Shown here piece after piece: positions 22,532-30,540 of a stretch of DNA of 48,298 nucleotides. This DNA comes from Candidatus Methanobinarius endosymbioticus. GTDB lineage: Archaea; Methanobacteriota; Methanobacteria; Methanobacteriales; Methanobacteriaceae. Every line of letters begins with the position of its first letter. Within the stretch, counting starts at the first letter, position 1. The notes under the pieces were generated by a model. The model was not told where the DNA came from and searched no databases. It saw only the letters and a program-made list of their open reading frames with translations. The stretch spans positions 1 to 48,298 of the forward strand of contig NIZT01000047.1 in the NCBI GenBank assembly GCA_003315655.1, given 5' to 3'. A program made the translations under genes and the position numbers.

Positions 22532-22595
22532 AGAAGAAGGAAACTAATTAAAAAATTAATTCTTGGGGGGGGGTGAATAATTAGATCCTTCTTCT
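22532..22595. ncRNA. candidate structured RNA, copy 2 (G-run hairpin)
   Basis: AGAAGAAGGA (22532-22541) pairs with TCCTTCTTCT (22586-22595). After an AA/A internal loop, CTAATTA (22544-22550) pairs with TAATTAG (22578-22584), 17 base pairs in all. The loop contains G9 (22565-22573) then TGAAT. Compared with copy 1 the lower stem is extended by one AAG/CTT step, and the upper stem changes from GACCA/TGGTC to CTAATTA/TAATTAG with pairing kept. A TATA-like TAGTATATAAAGG lies at about 22422-22434. Confidence 0.5.
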
Positions 22596-22949
22596 AGGGA
22601 ATTTTAATAAATTTGTTTTTCATGATTTATGAGATTTATTTCTCACTCATATAAGAACCAATATTCATTAAAACACCATTTTTTATTTTATCAAACATAT
22701 TATATAAATATTTTTAATAGATTGTTAGATACTTAAATATGAATATTCAGTTGATATATAGTTAAAAATTTTATATAAAAATAATTAAAATTATTTAAAG
22801 AGTTTAAATATATTTAATGAAATTTAATTTAAATAATAAATTTGATTTAAAATTAATGAACTAATATTTAATTATAAATAATTTAATTATAAAAATAAAA
22901 GAATTATTGTTGGTAAAAAAATAAAATTTGTTTATTTTTAGTTTATCTT
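22596..22949. other. gene-free AT-rich interval
   Basis: Lies between hairpin copy 2 and the 3' end of the RecJ-like gene. AT-rich only; no gene or clear structure. Confidence 0.4.
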
Positions 22950-25199
22950 TTAAAGTTCTTTAAAATTAGCTATTTCTTTTGCAAAGCTTCCTAAAACTTT
23001 TTTTGATAAACCTTCAACAAATTTTATAGAACCTGCTACTTCATGTCCTCCACCATCAATTCCTGCTTCAGGTATCTTTTCTTGAAGTTTCCAGATAATT
23101 TCATTTAAATTAAATCCGAATTTTTCATGAACAACTTCGGTTGCTCTGATCACTCCAAAATCAGGACCATATGAAAGTGTTAATATTGGGGTTTCTTCTC
23201 CTAATTTTTTCACATAATTATCATGAACAAATCCGCATGTTTTTCCAGGAGCTGGAAATGTAAATTTATGTGCATATTTTTCAACATCAAGAATATTAAA
23301 ATGTATTCCATTAGAGAAACGTTCTTCTTTAATATTAGGGAGAGTTGCTTTTAATTGAACAGCAACTCTGCGATTATATTCTTTATATAATGCATCTACT
23401 AACTTTTCATGTTTATCTATATTATCGACACCAAGTATGGTATCCATAATACCTCTACCATTCATAAATCTTAAATAATATGCTTCAAAATCAACACAAG
23501 CAGCTACTTTATCTAGATCTTTTCTAGAATATCCTTTTTCTCCAGCTAATTGAATATATTGTTCTGCTTCATCTGATTCTGCATGATCTCCAAGAACAGC
23601 TATTCCTGGAAGATGACTTACTAAATCTTTTACTTCGGGATTAACAATATTGGCTACTTCCACAGCTAAAGCTCCTGCTGTAAGTTGGGAATCTCCTCCA
23701 ACAAGATAAGGATTAACATGAATGTCTACAAATTCATCCACTTCTACTTTACCATCAATAACTTCTCCTGGAAAATGATGGTCAATAACTACGATTTCAA
23801 TATCATAGATTTTTGCTTTCATAAGAGCAAGAACATCTTCTTCAGTAGAACCATTATCAAGTAGTACAATAAGTGGTAATTTTTGTCCATGTCTTTCTAA
23901 ATCTTCCAATGCAAAAGAAAGGTCTTTTACAACATCTTCCATTTCGTAAAATGGAGCTTTACTAGGTGATCTTCTAAAATAATGCCATTCTGCATCAGTA
24001 CTAGGACTTATTTCTTTAAGCAGTGGGACAACAGCTTTTTCCATGCCTACTCCTGCAGATATTCCATCTGCATCGGCATGATGCCGGAGTAAAACAGTTC
24101 TTCCATCCATAATGGCTCTTCTAATGGTTTTAGCAGCAGCTCTCATTTTTGGTTCAAGTTTATCTAAAATAGGACTTTTAATAAGAGTTGGGACATTTTC
24201 AGGTTCTGCTCTTTCATCCAATGCTTTTTCAATAAGTTCTCGAACTTTTTCCTCTTTTTCACCTTTTAATTTTTCGATTACTTCTGATTCTATTTGAATT
24301 TTTCCGCTATGTTGATTTACTTCACCCATTACTTCTACAATATCTCCAGTTTCAATATCTGGGCATGACCTTACACCTGCTTCATTAAAAGCAGCTGCCC
24401 AAGTGATGGCAGTTTCATCTGTAATAGTAAAAATAGTTGGGCCCGATGTTTGTTGTATTTGAATAACTTCTCCTTCTATTTTAACAACTTTTCCCATTGT
24501 GAGATTAGCTATTTGAGTTCTACTAATATTCTTTTTAAGTCTTTCTATCTTAATATTTCCACTAACATTAGCAGGACTCATATCTACTTCTATTTTATGA
24601 GCTTTAATTTCAATTATTTTTACAAACATTTCTTCTCCAACAGAATAATTGGGATTTCCAGTTCTCATTAATCCCCAAACTTGATTATTTAAGCTAACAA
24701 ATACACCGTATTTTTCAACTCTAGTGATTTTTCCTTTATAAATAGGTCCTATTTCTAAATCATCCATTTCACAGAGAGGATCTAGTTCAAACACTTTTGT
24801 TGGTTGTTTTGTTAGTTCTTTTTCTTTTTTCATCTGTTCTAATTTTTCTTTCTCTTTAATTTTAGCTTTTTCTTTCATTTTAACTTCACATTCTTTACAT
24901 AAATCATTATTTTCTGGAATAATGTTATTACAGGATTTACAAACATTTATTTCTCCTGTTCCTTCACAAGTTTCACATTTTTCAAAAATGTCTACGGTTC
25001 CTTTTCCTTTACAAGTTTCACAAGGAATATCTTGATCCGTTTCCAAGCCAAATTTAGCTTTAACATTATTATTAACGCCTTTAAAATGATCCTTTGTTTC
25101 AAAACTATCTTGAAAACCAGTTCCATCACATGAATCACAAATCTTTTGATCTAATTTAATAGATCCTGTTCTTTTACAGTTGGGGCATGATTTTTTCAT
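22950..25199 (-). CDS. archaeal RecJ-like DHH phosphoesterase with DnaJ-type zinc finger and S1 domain
   Basis: A 749-residue multidomain nucleic-acid enzyme of the archaea-specific COG1107 type. Order: zinc fingers (residues about 4-115; CPNCKRTG, CDSCDGTG, CETCKGKG, CETCEGTG, CKSCNN, CKEC), an S1 RNA-binding fold (about 145-215; YKGKITRVEKYGVFVSL), an OB-fold (about 230-315), then the DHH domain with LLRHHADADGISAGVG, VIDHHFPGEV and LGDHAESDEAEQY, and a C-terminal DHHA1-like domain with GIDGGGHEVAGSIKF. The Asp/His metal ligands of DHH enzymes are present, so it should be an active exonuclease or related phosphodiesterase acting on single-stranded DNA or RNA. GAGGTAAAA lies right before the ATG. 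It appears to be monocistronic. Confidence 0.92.
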   Translation of the reverse strand: MKKSCPNCKRTGSIKLDQKICDSCDGTGFQDSFETKDHFKGVNNNVKAKFGLETDQDIPCETCKGKGTVDIFEKCETCEGTGEINVCKSCNNIIPENNDLCKECEVKMKEKAKIKEKEKLEQMKKEKELTKQPTKVFELDPLCEMDDLEIGPIYKGKITRVEKYGVFVSLNNQVWGLMRTGNPNYSVGEEMFVKIIEIKAHKIEVDMSPANVSGNIKIERLKKNISRTQIANLTMGKVVKIEGEVIQIQQTSGPTIFTITDETAITWAAAFNEAGVRSCPDIETGDIVEVMGEVNQHSGKIQIESEVIEKLKGEKEEKVRELIEKALDERAEPENVPTLIKSPILDKLEPKMRAAAKTIRRAIMDGRTVLLRHHADADGISAGVGMEKAVVPLLKEISPSTDAEWHYFRRSPSKAPFYEMEDVVKDLSFALEDLERHGQKLPLIVLLDNGSTEEDVLALMKAKIYDIEIVVIDHHFPGEVIDGKVEVDEFVDIHVNPYLVGGDSQLTAGALAVEVANIVNPEVKDLVSHLPGIAVLGDHAESDEAEQYIQLAGEKGYSRKDLDKVAACVDFEAYYLRFMNGRGIMDTILGVDNIDKHEKLVDALYKEYNRRVAVQLKATLPNIKEERFSNGIHFNILDVEKYAHKFTFPAPGKTCGFVHDNYVKKLGEETPILTLSYGPDFGVIRATEVVHEKFGFNLNEIIWKLQEKIPEAGIDGGGHEVAGSIKFVEGLSKKVLGSFAKEIANFKEL

Positions 25200-25448
25200 T
25201 TTTTACCTCATTTAATGTAGTAAGAGTAATTATATAATTTTTAAATAAATTTTGAATTAATATATTTATATTAATTTAGTATGTTTTTATAAAATACTTT
25301 ATAATAATACATCATAATAATTTTAATAATTATTTTATAATCATTATTTTAATAAAAACTTATTTAATTTCAATTTTTATTAAATTAATGAAAATAAGTT
25401 AAAAATGATTATAAATAATAGTTTAATCATTTAAATAAATATGAATTA

Positions 25449-25943
25449 TTATTTAAACTTAGAAGGATAATTCTTAACAAGATCATCTCTTTGATTTTGA
25501 ACAGTTATTCCTTCGCTTATAAGTGTATTTGTTTTAGTTATATAACTATTTCCAGTTGATTTATTTCCTTTTTTAAATTCTTGTATAGCTAATTTCATAT
25601 TAAATATGGCATTTTCTTTTAAATTTAATTCTTCTTCGAGTAAATCTAGATAGTGGAGATATACAGTATCATTAATACCATTATCATATTTATTAATTTC
25701 TAATTTTTTATTTTTAGCATCAAGAAAGTTACCACTGGCTGTTTGAATTTTTTCTTCAGCAATATCATATTTTTTTTGGTTTGAATATTTCACTGCTTCA
25801 TTAAAATTTGCATCTCCACTTTCAATACTATGGCTTAATCTAGGAATTATATCATTGATATTATCAATTGGAGATTTTATACATCCACTAACTGCTACTG
25901 TTGCTAATAATACTATAATTACAATAATGATCTTTTTTCTCAT
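25449..25943 (-). CDS. predicted lipoprotein, helical, unknown function
   Basis: A 164-residue protein with a basic N-terminus, a hydrophobic stretch (IIIVIIVLLATVAV) and a lipobox VSGC at residues about 18-21, so it should be membrane-anchored outside the cell. The mature part is strongly helical and Lys/Glu/Asn-rich, with paired helices of the kind seen in small coiled bundles (KKYDIAEEKIQTASGNFLDAK and similar). I recognise the general type from Methanobacteriales but no function. It sits alone between the RecJ-like gene and rubrerythrin. Confidence 0.8.
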   Translation of the reverse strand: MRKKIIIVIIVLLATVAVSGCIKSPIDNINDIIPRLSHSIESGDANFNEAVKYSNQKKYDIAEEKIQTASGNFLDAKNKKLEINKYDNGINDTVYLHYLDLLEEELNLKENAIFNMKLAIQEFKKGNKSTGNSYITKTNTLISEGITVQNQRDDLVKNYPSKFK

Positions 25944-26222
25944 AATGATAATATTTTTTATCCATTATAAAATATAAATCTTATTAAAATCATAGCTTTT
26001 TTTATATATTTCCTAATTTATTCATCTACTTACTAATTATTCTATTTTTTATTATAATTATATAGAATTTATTAAATTTTTTATAGAATTTTTTTGGTTA
26101 GCATGATAAAAGTAATCTTTATTAAGTAGTTTTACATAATTTATTATTACATTTTTTATTATATAATAAAAATATTAATAAAGAGTATAAAGAGTGAATA
26201 TTTAATATCAAAAATAATTAAC

Positions 26223-26243
26223 ATTCCTATTATTTTTAGGAAT
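26223..26243. promoter_or_regulatory. 7-7-7 dyad upstream of rubrerythrin
   Basis: ATTCCTA (26223-26229) and TAGGAAT (26237-26243) are perfect complements with a 7-base spacer. It ends 80 bases before the rubrerythrin start; the rest of the 25944-26323 interval is AT-rich without genes. A T5 run follows, so a weak terminator is an alternative to an operator. Confidence 0.4.
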
Positions 26244-26323
26244 TTTTAATTTATGTTATTAATATTCATTATATTTCTTCTTTTAGTCTTTATTAAGTTA
26301 AATATAAAATTTTAGGTGAGATG

Positions 26324-26896
26324 ATGTCAGAAACTCTTAAGAATTTAACAAAAGCATTTATTGGAGAAAGTCAAGCTAGAAATAGATATACTTTTCATGC
26401 TAAACAAGCTAAAAAAGATGGATATGAAGAAATTTCAGATATATTCCTTGAAACCGCTGAAAACGAAAGAGAACATGCTAAATGGCTTTTCAGATTAATC
26501 AATGAAATAAAAGAAAACGATGATGATATTGTTGTAGAAGCAGAAGCTCCTTCAGTTTTAGGTGATACTGTAGATAATCTTAAATCCGCTATTGCTGGTG
26601 AACATCATGAAAATAGTGAAATGTATCCTGATTTCGCTAAAGTTGCTAAAGAAGAAGGTTATGATGAAATAGCTAGAAGATTAACAGCTATTGGTGAAGT
26701 AGAAGTACATCATGAAAGAAGATATAAAATGTTACTTAAAAATGTTGAAGATGGAACTGTCTTTAAAAAGGATAAAAAAGTTAAATGGAAATGCCGTAAA
26801 TGTGGAAGTGTTCATGTTGGTACTGAACCTCCTGAAAAATGTCCTGCATGTGACCATCCATCAGAATACTTTGAAATCATCTGTGATGAATTTTAA
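26324..26896 (+). CDS. rbr: rubrerythrin
   Basis: Non-haem diiron peroxidase that reduces hydrogen peroxide in anaerobes. The 190-residue product has the four-helix ferritin-like domain with iron ligands in GESQARNRY, ENEREHAKWLF, GEHHENSEMYPDFA and EVEVHHERRY, followed by a C-terminal rubredoxin domain with two Cys pairs (CRKCGSV and CPACDHP). The ribosome binding site AGGTGA (26314-26319) favours the second of two adjacent ATGs (26324, four bases away) over the first (26321). Superoxide reductase follows on the same strand after 191 bases; together they form an oxygen-detoxification pair. Confidence 0.97.
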   Translation: MSETLKNLTKAFIGESQARNRYTFHAKQAKKDGYEEISDIFLETAENEREHAKWLFRLINEIKENDDDIVVEAEAPSVLGDTVDNLKSAIAGEHHENSEMYPDFAKVAKEEGYDEIARRLTAIGEVEVHHERRYKMLLKNVEDGTVFKKDKKVKWKCRKCGSVHVGTEPPEKCPACDHPSEYFEIICDEF

Positions 26897-27087
26897 TTAG
26901 AATTATCTCTGTATAACTTTAATTATATTAAATATAATTAGTATAATTATAAATTATATAATATAAAGCTATATTTCTTTTATAATTGTATTTTTTAAAA
27001 TTATACTTCTTATAAATGATACTATTTATAAATTCTAAGAATCTTATTGGTTTTTATAAATTTATATAATATATAAGTGGCAAAAAC

Positions 27088-27468
27088 ATGACAAAACTAA
27101 ATGAAATATACAGATGTAATGTCTGTGAAAACATAGTAGAAATAGTCAAAGAGGGTGAAGGGCAATTAGTTTGCTGTGGAGAAGATATGGAACTTTTAGA
27201 AGCAAAAACAGTTGATACTGGTTCTGAAAAACATGTTCCTGTAATCGAAAAGGACGGCGATAAAATTGTTGTAAAAGTGGGGGAAGTTCCACATCCAATG
27301 ATAGAAGAACATCATATATGCTTTGTTGAACTATTTGTTGGAGATAAAGTTTACCACAAATTCTTAAATGCAGAAGATGAACCAAAAGCTGTATTTGAAG
27401 TTTGTGCTGATATAAATGATCTAAAAGCTCGTGAATACTGTAATGTTCACGGATTATGGACTTCTTAA
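27088..27468 (+). CDS. dfx: desulfoferrodoxin (superoxide reductase, two-iron type)
   Basis: Reduces superoxide to peroxide without releasing oxygen. The 126-residue protein has an N-terminal desulforedoxin domain with Cys10, Cys13, Cys29 and Cys30 for the Fe(Cys)4 centre, and the catalytic domain with His49 (EKHVPVI), His69 (VPHPM), His75 (EEHHI), Cys118 and His121 (YCNVHG). All ligands of the active iron are there. The usual catalytic Lys is in the EKH segment. The ribosome binding site is weak (AAGTGG, 11 bases upstream). It follows rubrerythrin, which would take over the peroxide it makes. Confidence 0.96.
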   Translation: MTKLNEIYRCNVCENIVEIVKEGEGQLVCCGEDMELLEAKTVDTGSEKHVPVIEKDGDKIVVKVGEVPHPMIEEHHICFVELFVGDKVYHKFLNAEDEPKAVFEVCADINDLKAREYCNVHGLWTS

Positions 27469-28025
27469 TACTTAATTTTAGATAAATTTTTTAATTAATC
27501 AAATTTTTTTTATTTAATCTTATTTTTTATAATTTTTATATAAAATTACCAAAACTTTTTATTTTAAATCCTTTTTATATAATTTATATGAAAATATATT
27601 TATTATAAAATTTATTATATCCATTTTACACATAAAGTTCTCGCCTCATTTATATTTAATTTTATCTTTTATTTTTTTTATTTATCTCATATATCTTAAT
27701 TATTTAATTTTAAAAGATTATTCTTCATTATAATTAAAATTTTAAGATAAAAATAATTTTTTAGATAGAAATCAATCTAAATATTTTAAAATATAAAAAT
27801 TATAAATAATGTATTATTAAAAATGTAAAATATAATATAAAGATATAATAAATATATAAAATATAAAAAATATTTTAAAAAATATAAAAATTTGTTTTAT
27901 AAATATAATAGTTAATGTAGATTAATAATATAGATATTATAGATATAATAATTAATATAAATTAAAAATTAATATAGATATAAAATTTATTGGACTTTTT
28001 ATAATAATTTATTAATGGTGATTTT
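27469..28025. other. gene-free AT-rich interval
   Basis: T tracts soon after dfx (27488-27530) could end its transcript. From 27780 to 28010 the DNA is almost pure A/T with imperfect repeats of ATTAATATAGATAT. No gene seen. Confidence 0.4.
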
Positions 28026-28946
28026 ATGAGTTTAATTATTGCTTATGTCGGAAAAAAAGGATGTGTAATGGCAAGTGATAAAAGAAGAATAGCTTATTTT
28101 GGAGAAAAAGATAATAGGGAAGAATTAGAAGAAGAACTCTACTCTGGATCTATTGCTAATGATGATGACCTTAAAAAGAGATCTGCTGAATTAGATATTA
28201 CTTTAAAGATAAGTGATGATGCAAATAAAATACGCTATATTGAAGATGTAATAGTGGGTGAAGTAAGTTCAAGAAGTACTCATGAAACTCGACGCAAACG
28301 TATTTACGGAACTAGCAATGGATATCAACTCATTGAAATGTTAGGATCAGAAATCACTCATTCTGAAAAAGGAGAAAGTGCTATAATCTTATTTGGAAAT
28401 AAAGTATCTAAATCATTAGCTAATGACTTAATAAGTAAAAAATGGAAACCAAGATTGAGTTTAAAATATATGGGTGAGATATTTGAGGATGTTTTAAGTG
28501 AAGTTTCTTCTAAAACTCCTTCTTTAGGTAAAAAATATGATGTAATGATAGTTCAACCTAAATTTAATGAGAAAAAAGCCCAATCTTATTTAGATGAAAC
28601 AATTAAAAGAGATGTTCAGTTATTAGGTAAATGGAGAGAAAAACTAAAAAACGACCTTCTTGAACAAAATGAAACTATTCAATTAGCTTCTAAAATTATA
28701 GATGAAGGAGATATAGGTTTAGTTTCTAGTGCTGATGGTTCTATATTACAAGTAACTCTTAATGATGATGTTCAAGCATATGATACAAATTGGAAACAAC
28801 TTGCAAAACCTGGTGAATTAGTTGTAATGATATCTGATGAAAAGGAAGTTGAAGTTGGAGATGAAATTGTTATTGAAAATGAAACACTTTGCATAAAAAG
28901 AAATAAAGCTAATCTTAAATGTGATATAATTTTATGCGATCTTTGA
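28026..28946 (+). CDS. DUF2121 family protein, proteasome-like N-terminus
   Basis: A 306-residue protein that I recognise as the archaeal DUF2121 (COG4079) family of unknown function. Its first residues, MSLIIAYVGKKGCVMASDKR, resemble the start of a mature proteasome beta subunit. If the initial Met is removed, Ser2 takes the place of Thr1, and Asp18 and Lys68 (in NKIRYIED) fall where beta subunits have Asp17 and Lys33, the latter after a charged insert of roughly 35 residues (about 25-60). The middle (about 195-235) is helical and charged, and the C-terminus is a small beta-rich domain. GGTGATTTT precedes the ATG. It looks like an N-terminal nucleophile hydrolase; substrate unknown. Confidence 0.8.
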   Translation: MSLIIAYVGKKGCVMASDKRRIAYFGEKDNREELEEELYSGSIANDDDLKKRSAELDITLKISDDANKIRYIEDVIVGEVSSRSTHETRRKRIYGTSNGYQLIEMLGSEITHSEKGESAIILFGNKVSKSLANDLISKKWKPRLSLKYMGEIFEDVLSEVSSKTPSLGKKYDVMIVQPKFNEKKAQSYLDETIKRDVQLLGKWREKLKNDLLEQNETIQLASKIIDEGDIGLVSSADGSILQVTLNDDVQAYDTNWKQLAKPGELVVMISDEKEVEVGDEIVIENETLCIKRNKANLKCDIILCDL

Positions 28947-29192
28947 TAATATTTGAATTAAATATTTTAATAAATCTGTTATTTTAAATATTTAATATCA
29001 AATAAATAGTTTTTTAGCTATTAATAAATTCATTGAGTATAAATATCTTATTGAATTTAATAATTTATTAGATAATTAAATATATTATAAATTATATATT
29101 TTATATATTAATTATTGATATTAATAAATTCATTAAAGCATTATTATCACTGTTACTATTGCTATTATCATTAAAGTATTATTATTATTATT

Positions 29193-29230
29193 TTAAATTG
29201 TTGTTTATATTACCGATAACAACAATTTAA
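29193..29230. promoter_or_regulatory. perfect 13-bp inverted repeat before a metallo-beta-lactamase-fold gene
   Basis: TTAAATTGTTGTT (29193-29205) and AACAACAATTTAA (29218-29230) are exact complements around TATATTACCGAT. It ends 32 bases before the start codon at 29263, so it would fold in the leader RNA near the translation start or act as an operator over the promoter. No T run follows. It lies in the otherwise featureless interval 28947-29262. Confidence 0.5.
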
Positions 29231-29262
29231 TTTAACAAAATATAGAAATATAGGGAAAAATC

Positions 29263-30111
29263 ATGAAAATAACATTTTTAGGAACTGGTGGAGGACGTTT
29301 TGCAACAATCAGTCAAAAAAGAATGACTGGTGGTTTTAGAATAGATGATTTTGCTGGAAAAAACTTTCACATTGACCCTGGGCCAGGAGCATTAGTTAAG
29401 TCTTTTCAGTTTGGTTTAAATCCTTCTAAATTAGATGGAATTTTTATATCTCATGCCCATACTGATCATTATACGGATGGGGAAGTTCTTATTGAAGCTA
29501 TGACTAGGGGTATGACCAAAGAAAAAGGAATTATAATGGGCAGTCTTAGTGTTTTTGAAGGTTTTAAACAATGGGGTCCATCTATTTCTAAATATCACAC
29601 TAGCAAGTCTAAAAAATTAATTTTAGGGCCTATTAAATCTAAAATTATTGATGATTTAAAAATAAAAGGTACAAAAACAGTTCATGGTGACCCTACATCT
29701 GTAGGATTCCAGATGAAATTTAAAGATTTGAATATTTCTTATACCTCAGATACTTCTTACTTTGAAAAATTGCATAATTATCATAAAGATTCTGATATAT
29801 TAATTGCAAGTGTTATTAGACCAGGTAATCAATCTATAAAAGGACATATGTGTTCAAGAAATTTTAAGGATTTAATCAATGAAATTAAGCCTAAATTAGC
29901 TATTATGACTCATTTTGGTTTTAAAATGCTAAATGAAGATCCTGTTAATGAAGCTAAAAATATAACTAAAGAAACAGGAGTTAAAACATTAGCTGCATTT
30001 GATGGAATGGTGATTGATATTGACAATAATAATATTTCTGAATCTAAAATTTCTTCATTGAAAATTGAATGTGATCCAAATAAATATCATGATATTTTCA
30101 AAATCAAATAA
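29263..30111 (+). CDS. metallo-beta-lactamase-fold hydrolase
   Basis: A 282-residue MBL-fold enzyme. The start MKITFLGTGGGRFA is the typical first strand, followed by the dizinc motif ISHAHTDHYTDGEVL (His-x-His-x-Asp-His), a histidine in VHGDPTSVGFQ, the Asp of YTSDTSYF, and the final His in LAIMTHFGFKM. The layout is closest to RNase Z-like or phosphodiesterase-like members, but it lacks recognisable specificity elements, so I leave the substrate open. The ribosome binding site TAGGGA lies nearby. A strong inverted repeat directly upstream suggests regulation. Confidence 0.88.
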   Translation: MKITFLGTGGGRFATISQKRMTGGFRIDDFAGKNFHIDPGPGALVKSFQFGLNPSKLDGIFISHAHTDHYTDGEVLIEAMTRGMTKEKGIIMGSLSVFEGFKQWGPSISKYHTSKSKKLILGPIKSKIIDDLKIKGTKTVHGDPTSVGFQMKFKDLNISYTSDTSYFEKLHNYHKDSDILIASVIRPGNQSIKGHMCSRNFKDLINEIKPKLAIMTHFGFKMLNEDPVNEAKNITKETGVKTLAAFDGMVIDIDNNNISESKISSLKIECDPNKYHDIFKIK

Positions 30112-30540
30112 TTTCAAACTTAAATAAACAATTTAAATCTATTATTTTTTTAATTTTAATCATATTTTAATATTATTTTAATATTTTTTGTTCTATTTTT
30201 ATTTGATTATTATTTTATTTTTAATTTAAATTTATTTTAATATTTCTTTGTTCTATTTTTATCTAAAAGTTATTTAATCTTTATTTAATCTTTATTTTAT
30301 CTTTATTCTAATTTTGGGGTTTTTAGATTCATTTTTATATAATTTTATTTTAAGTTTTACTTTATTTATTTTTATTCTGAGTTTTACTCTTATTATTAAT
30401 TCTTATTTTCATTATATTTATTTTTATTTTCTATACTTCATAGAACTTTTTATAATTACATAAGAAAAAAATATAGCTTTAAATATTATAAAAAACATAG
30501 TATTAGTAGAAAATAGTTCATTAAATAAGGAGGATTTCAT
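30112..30540. other. gene-free interval with a 30-bp direct repeat
   Basis: Two near-identical copies of a 29-30 base T-rich sequence (containing TTGTTCTATTTTTAT) lie at 30174-30202 and 30233-30262, about 60 bases apart. The remainder is T-rich and leads into the mtaB promoter. No coding signal. Confidence 0.45.
30478..30485 (+). promoter_or_regulatory. TATA box of the methanol operon
   Basis: TTTAAATA preceded by an A-rich BRE-like stretch (GAAAAAAATATAGC), 56 bases before the mtaB start. Transcription would start about 25 bases downstream, giving a leader of roughly 30 bases with the AAGGAGG site. Assigned by resemblance to the archaeal consensus. Confidence 0.4.

Noticed and set aside
22245-22595. 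Hairpins as ordinary terminators of nth or the RecJ-like gene
   Set aside because: They lie hundreds of bases from either stop, have long G-rich loops and lack a directly adjoining T tract.
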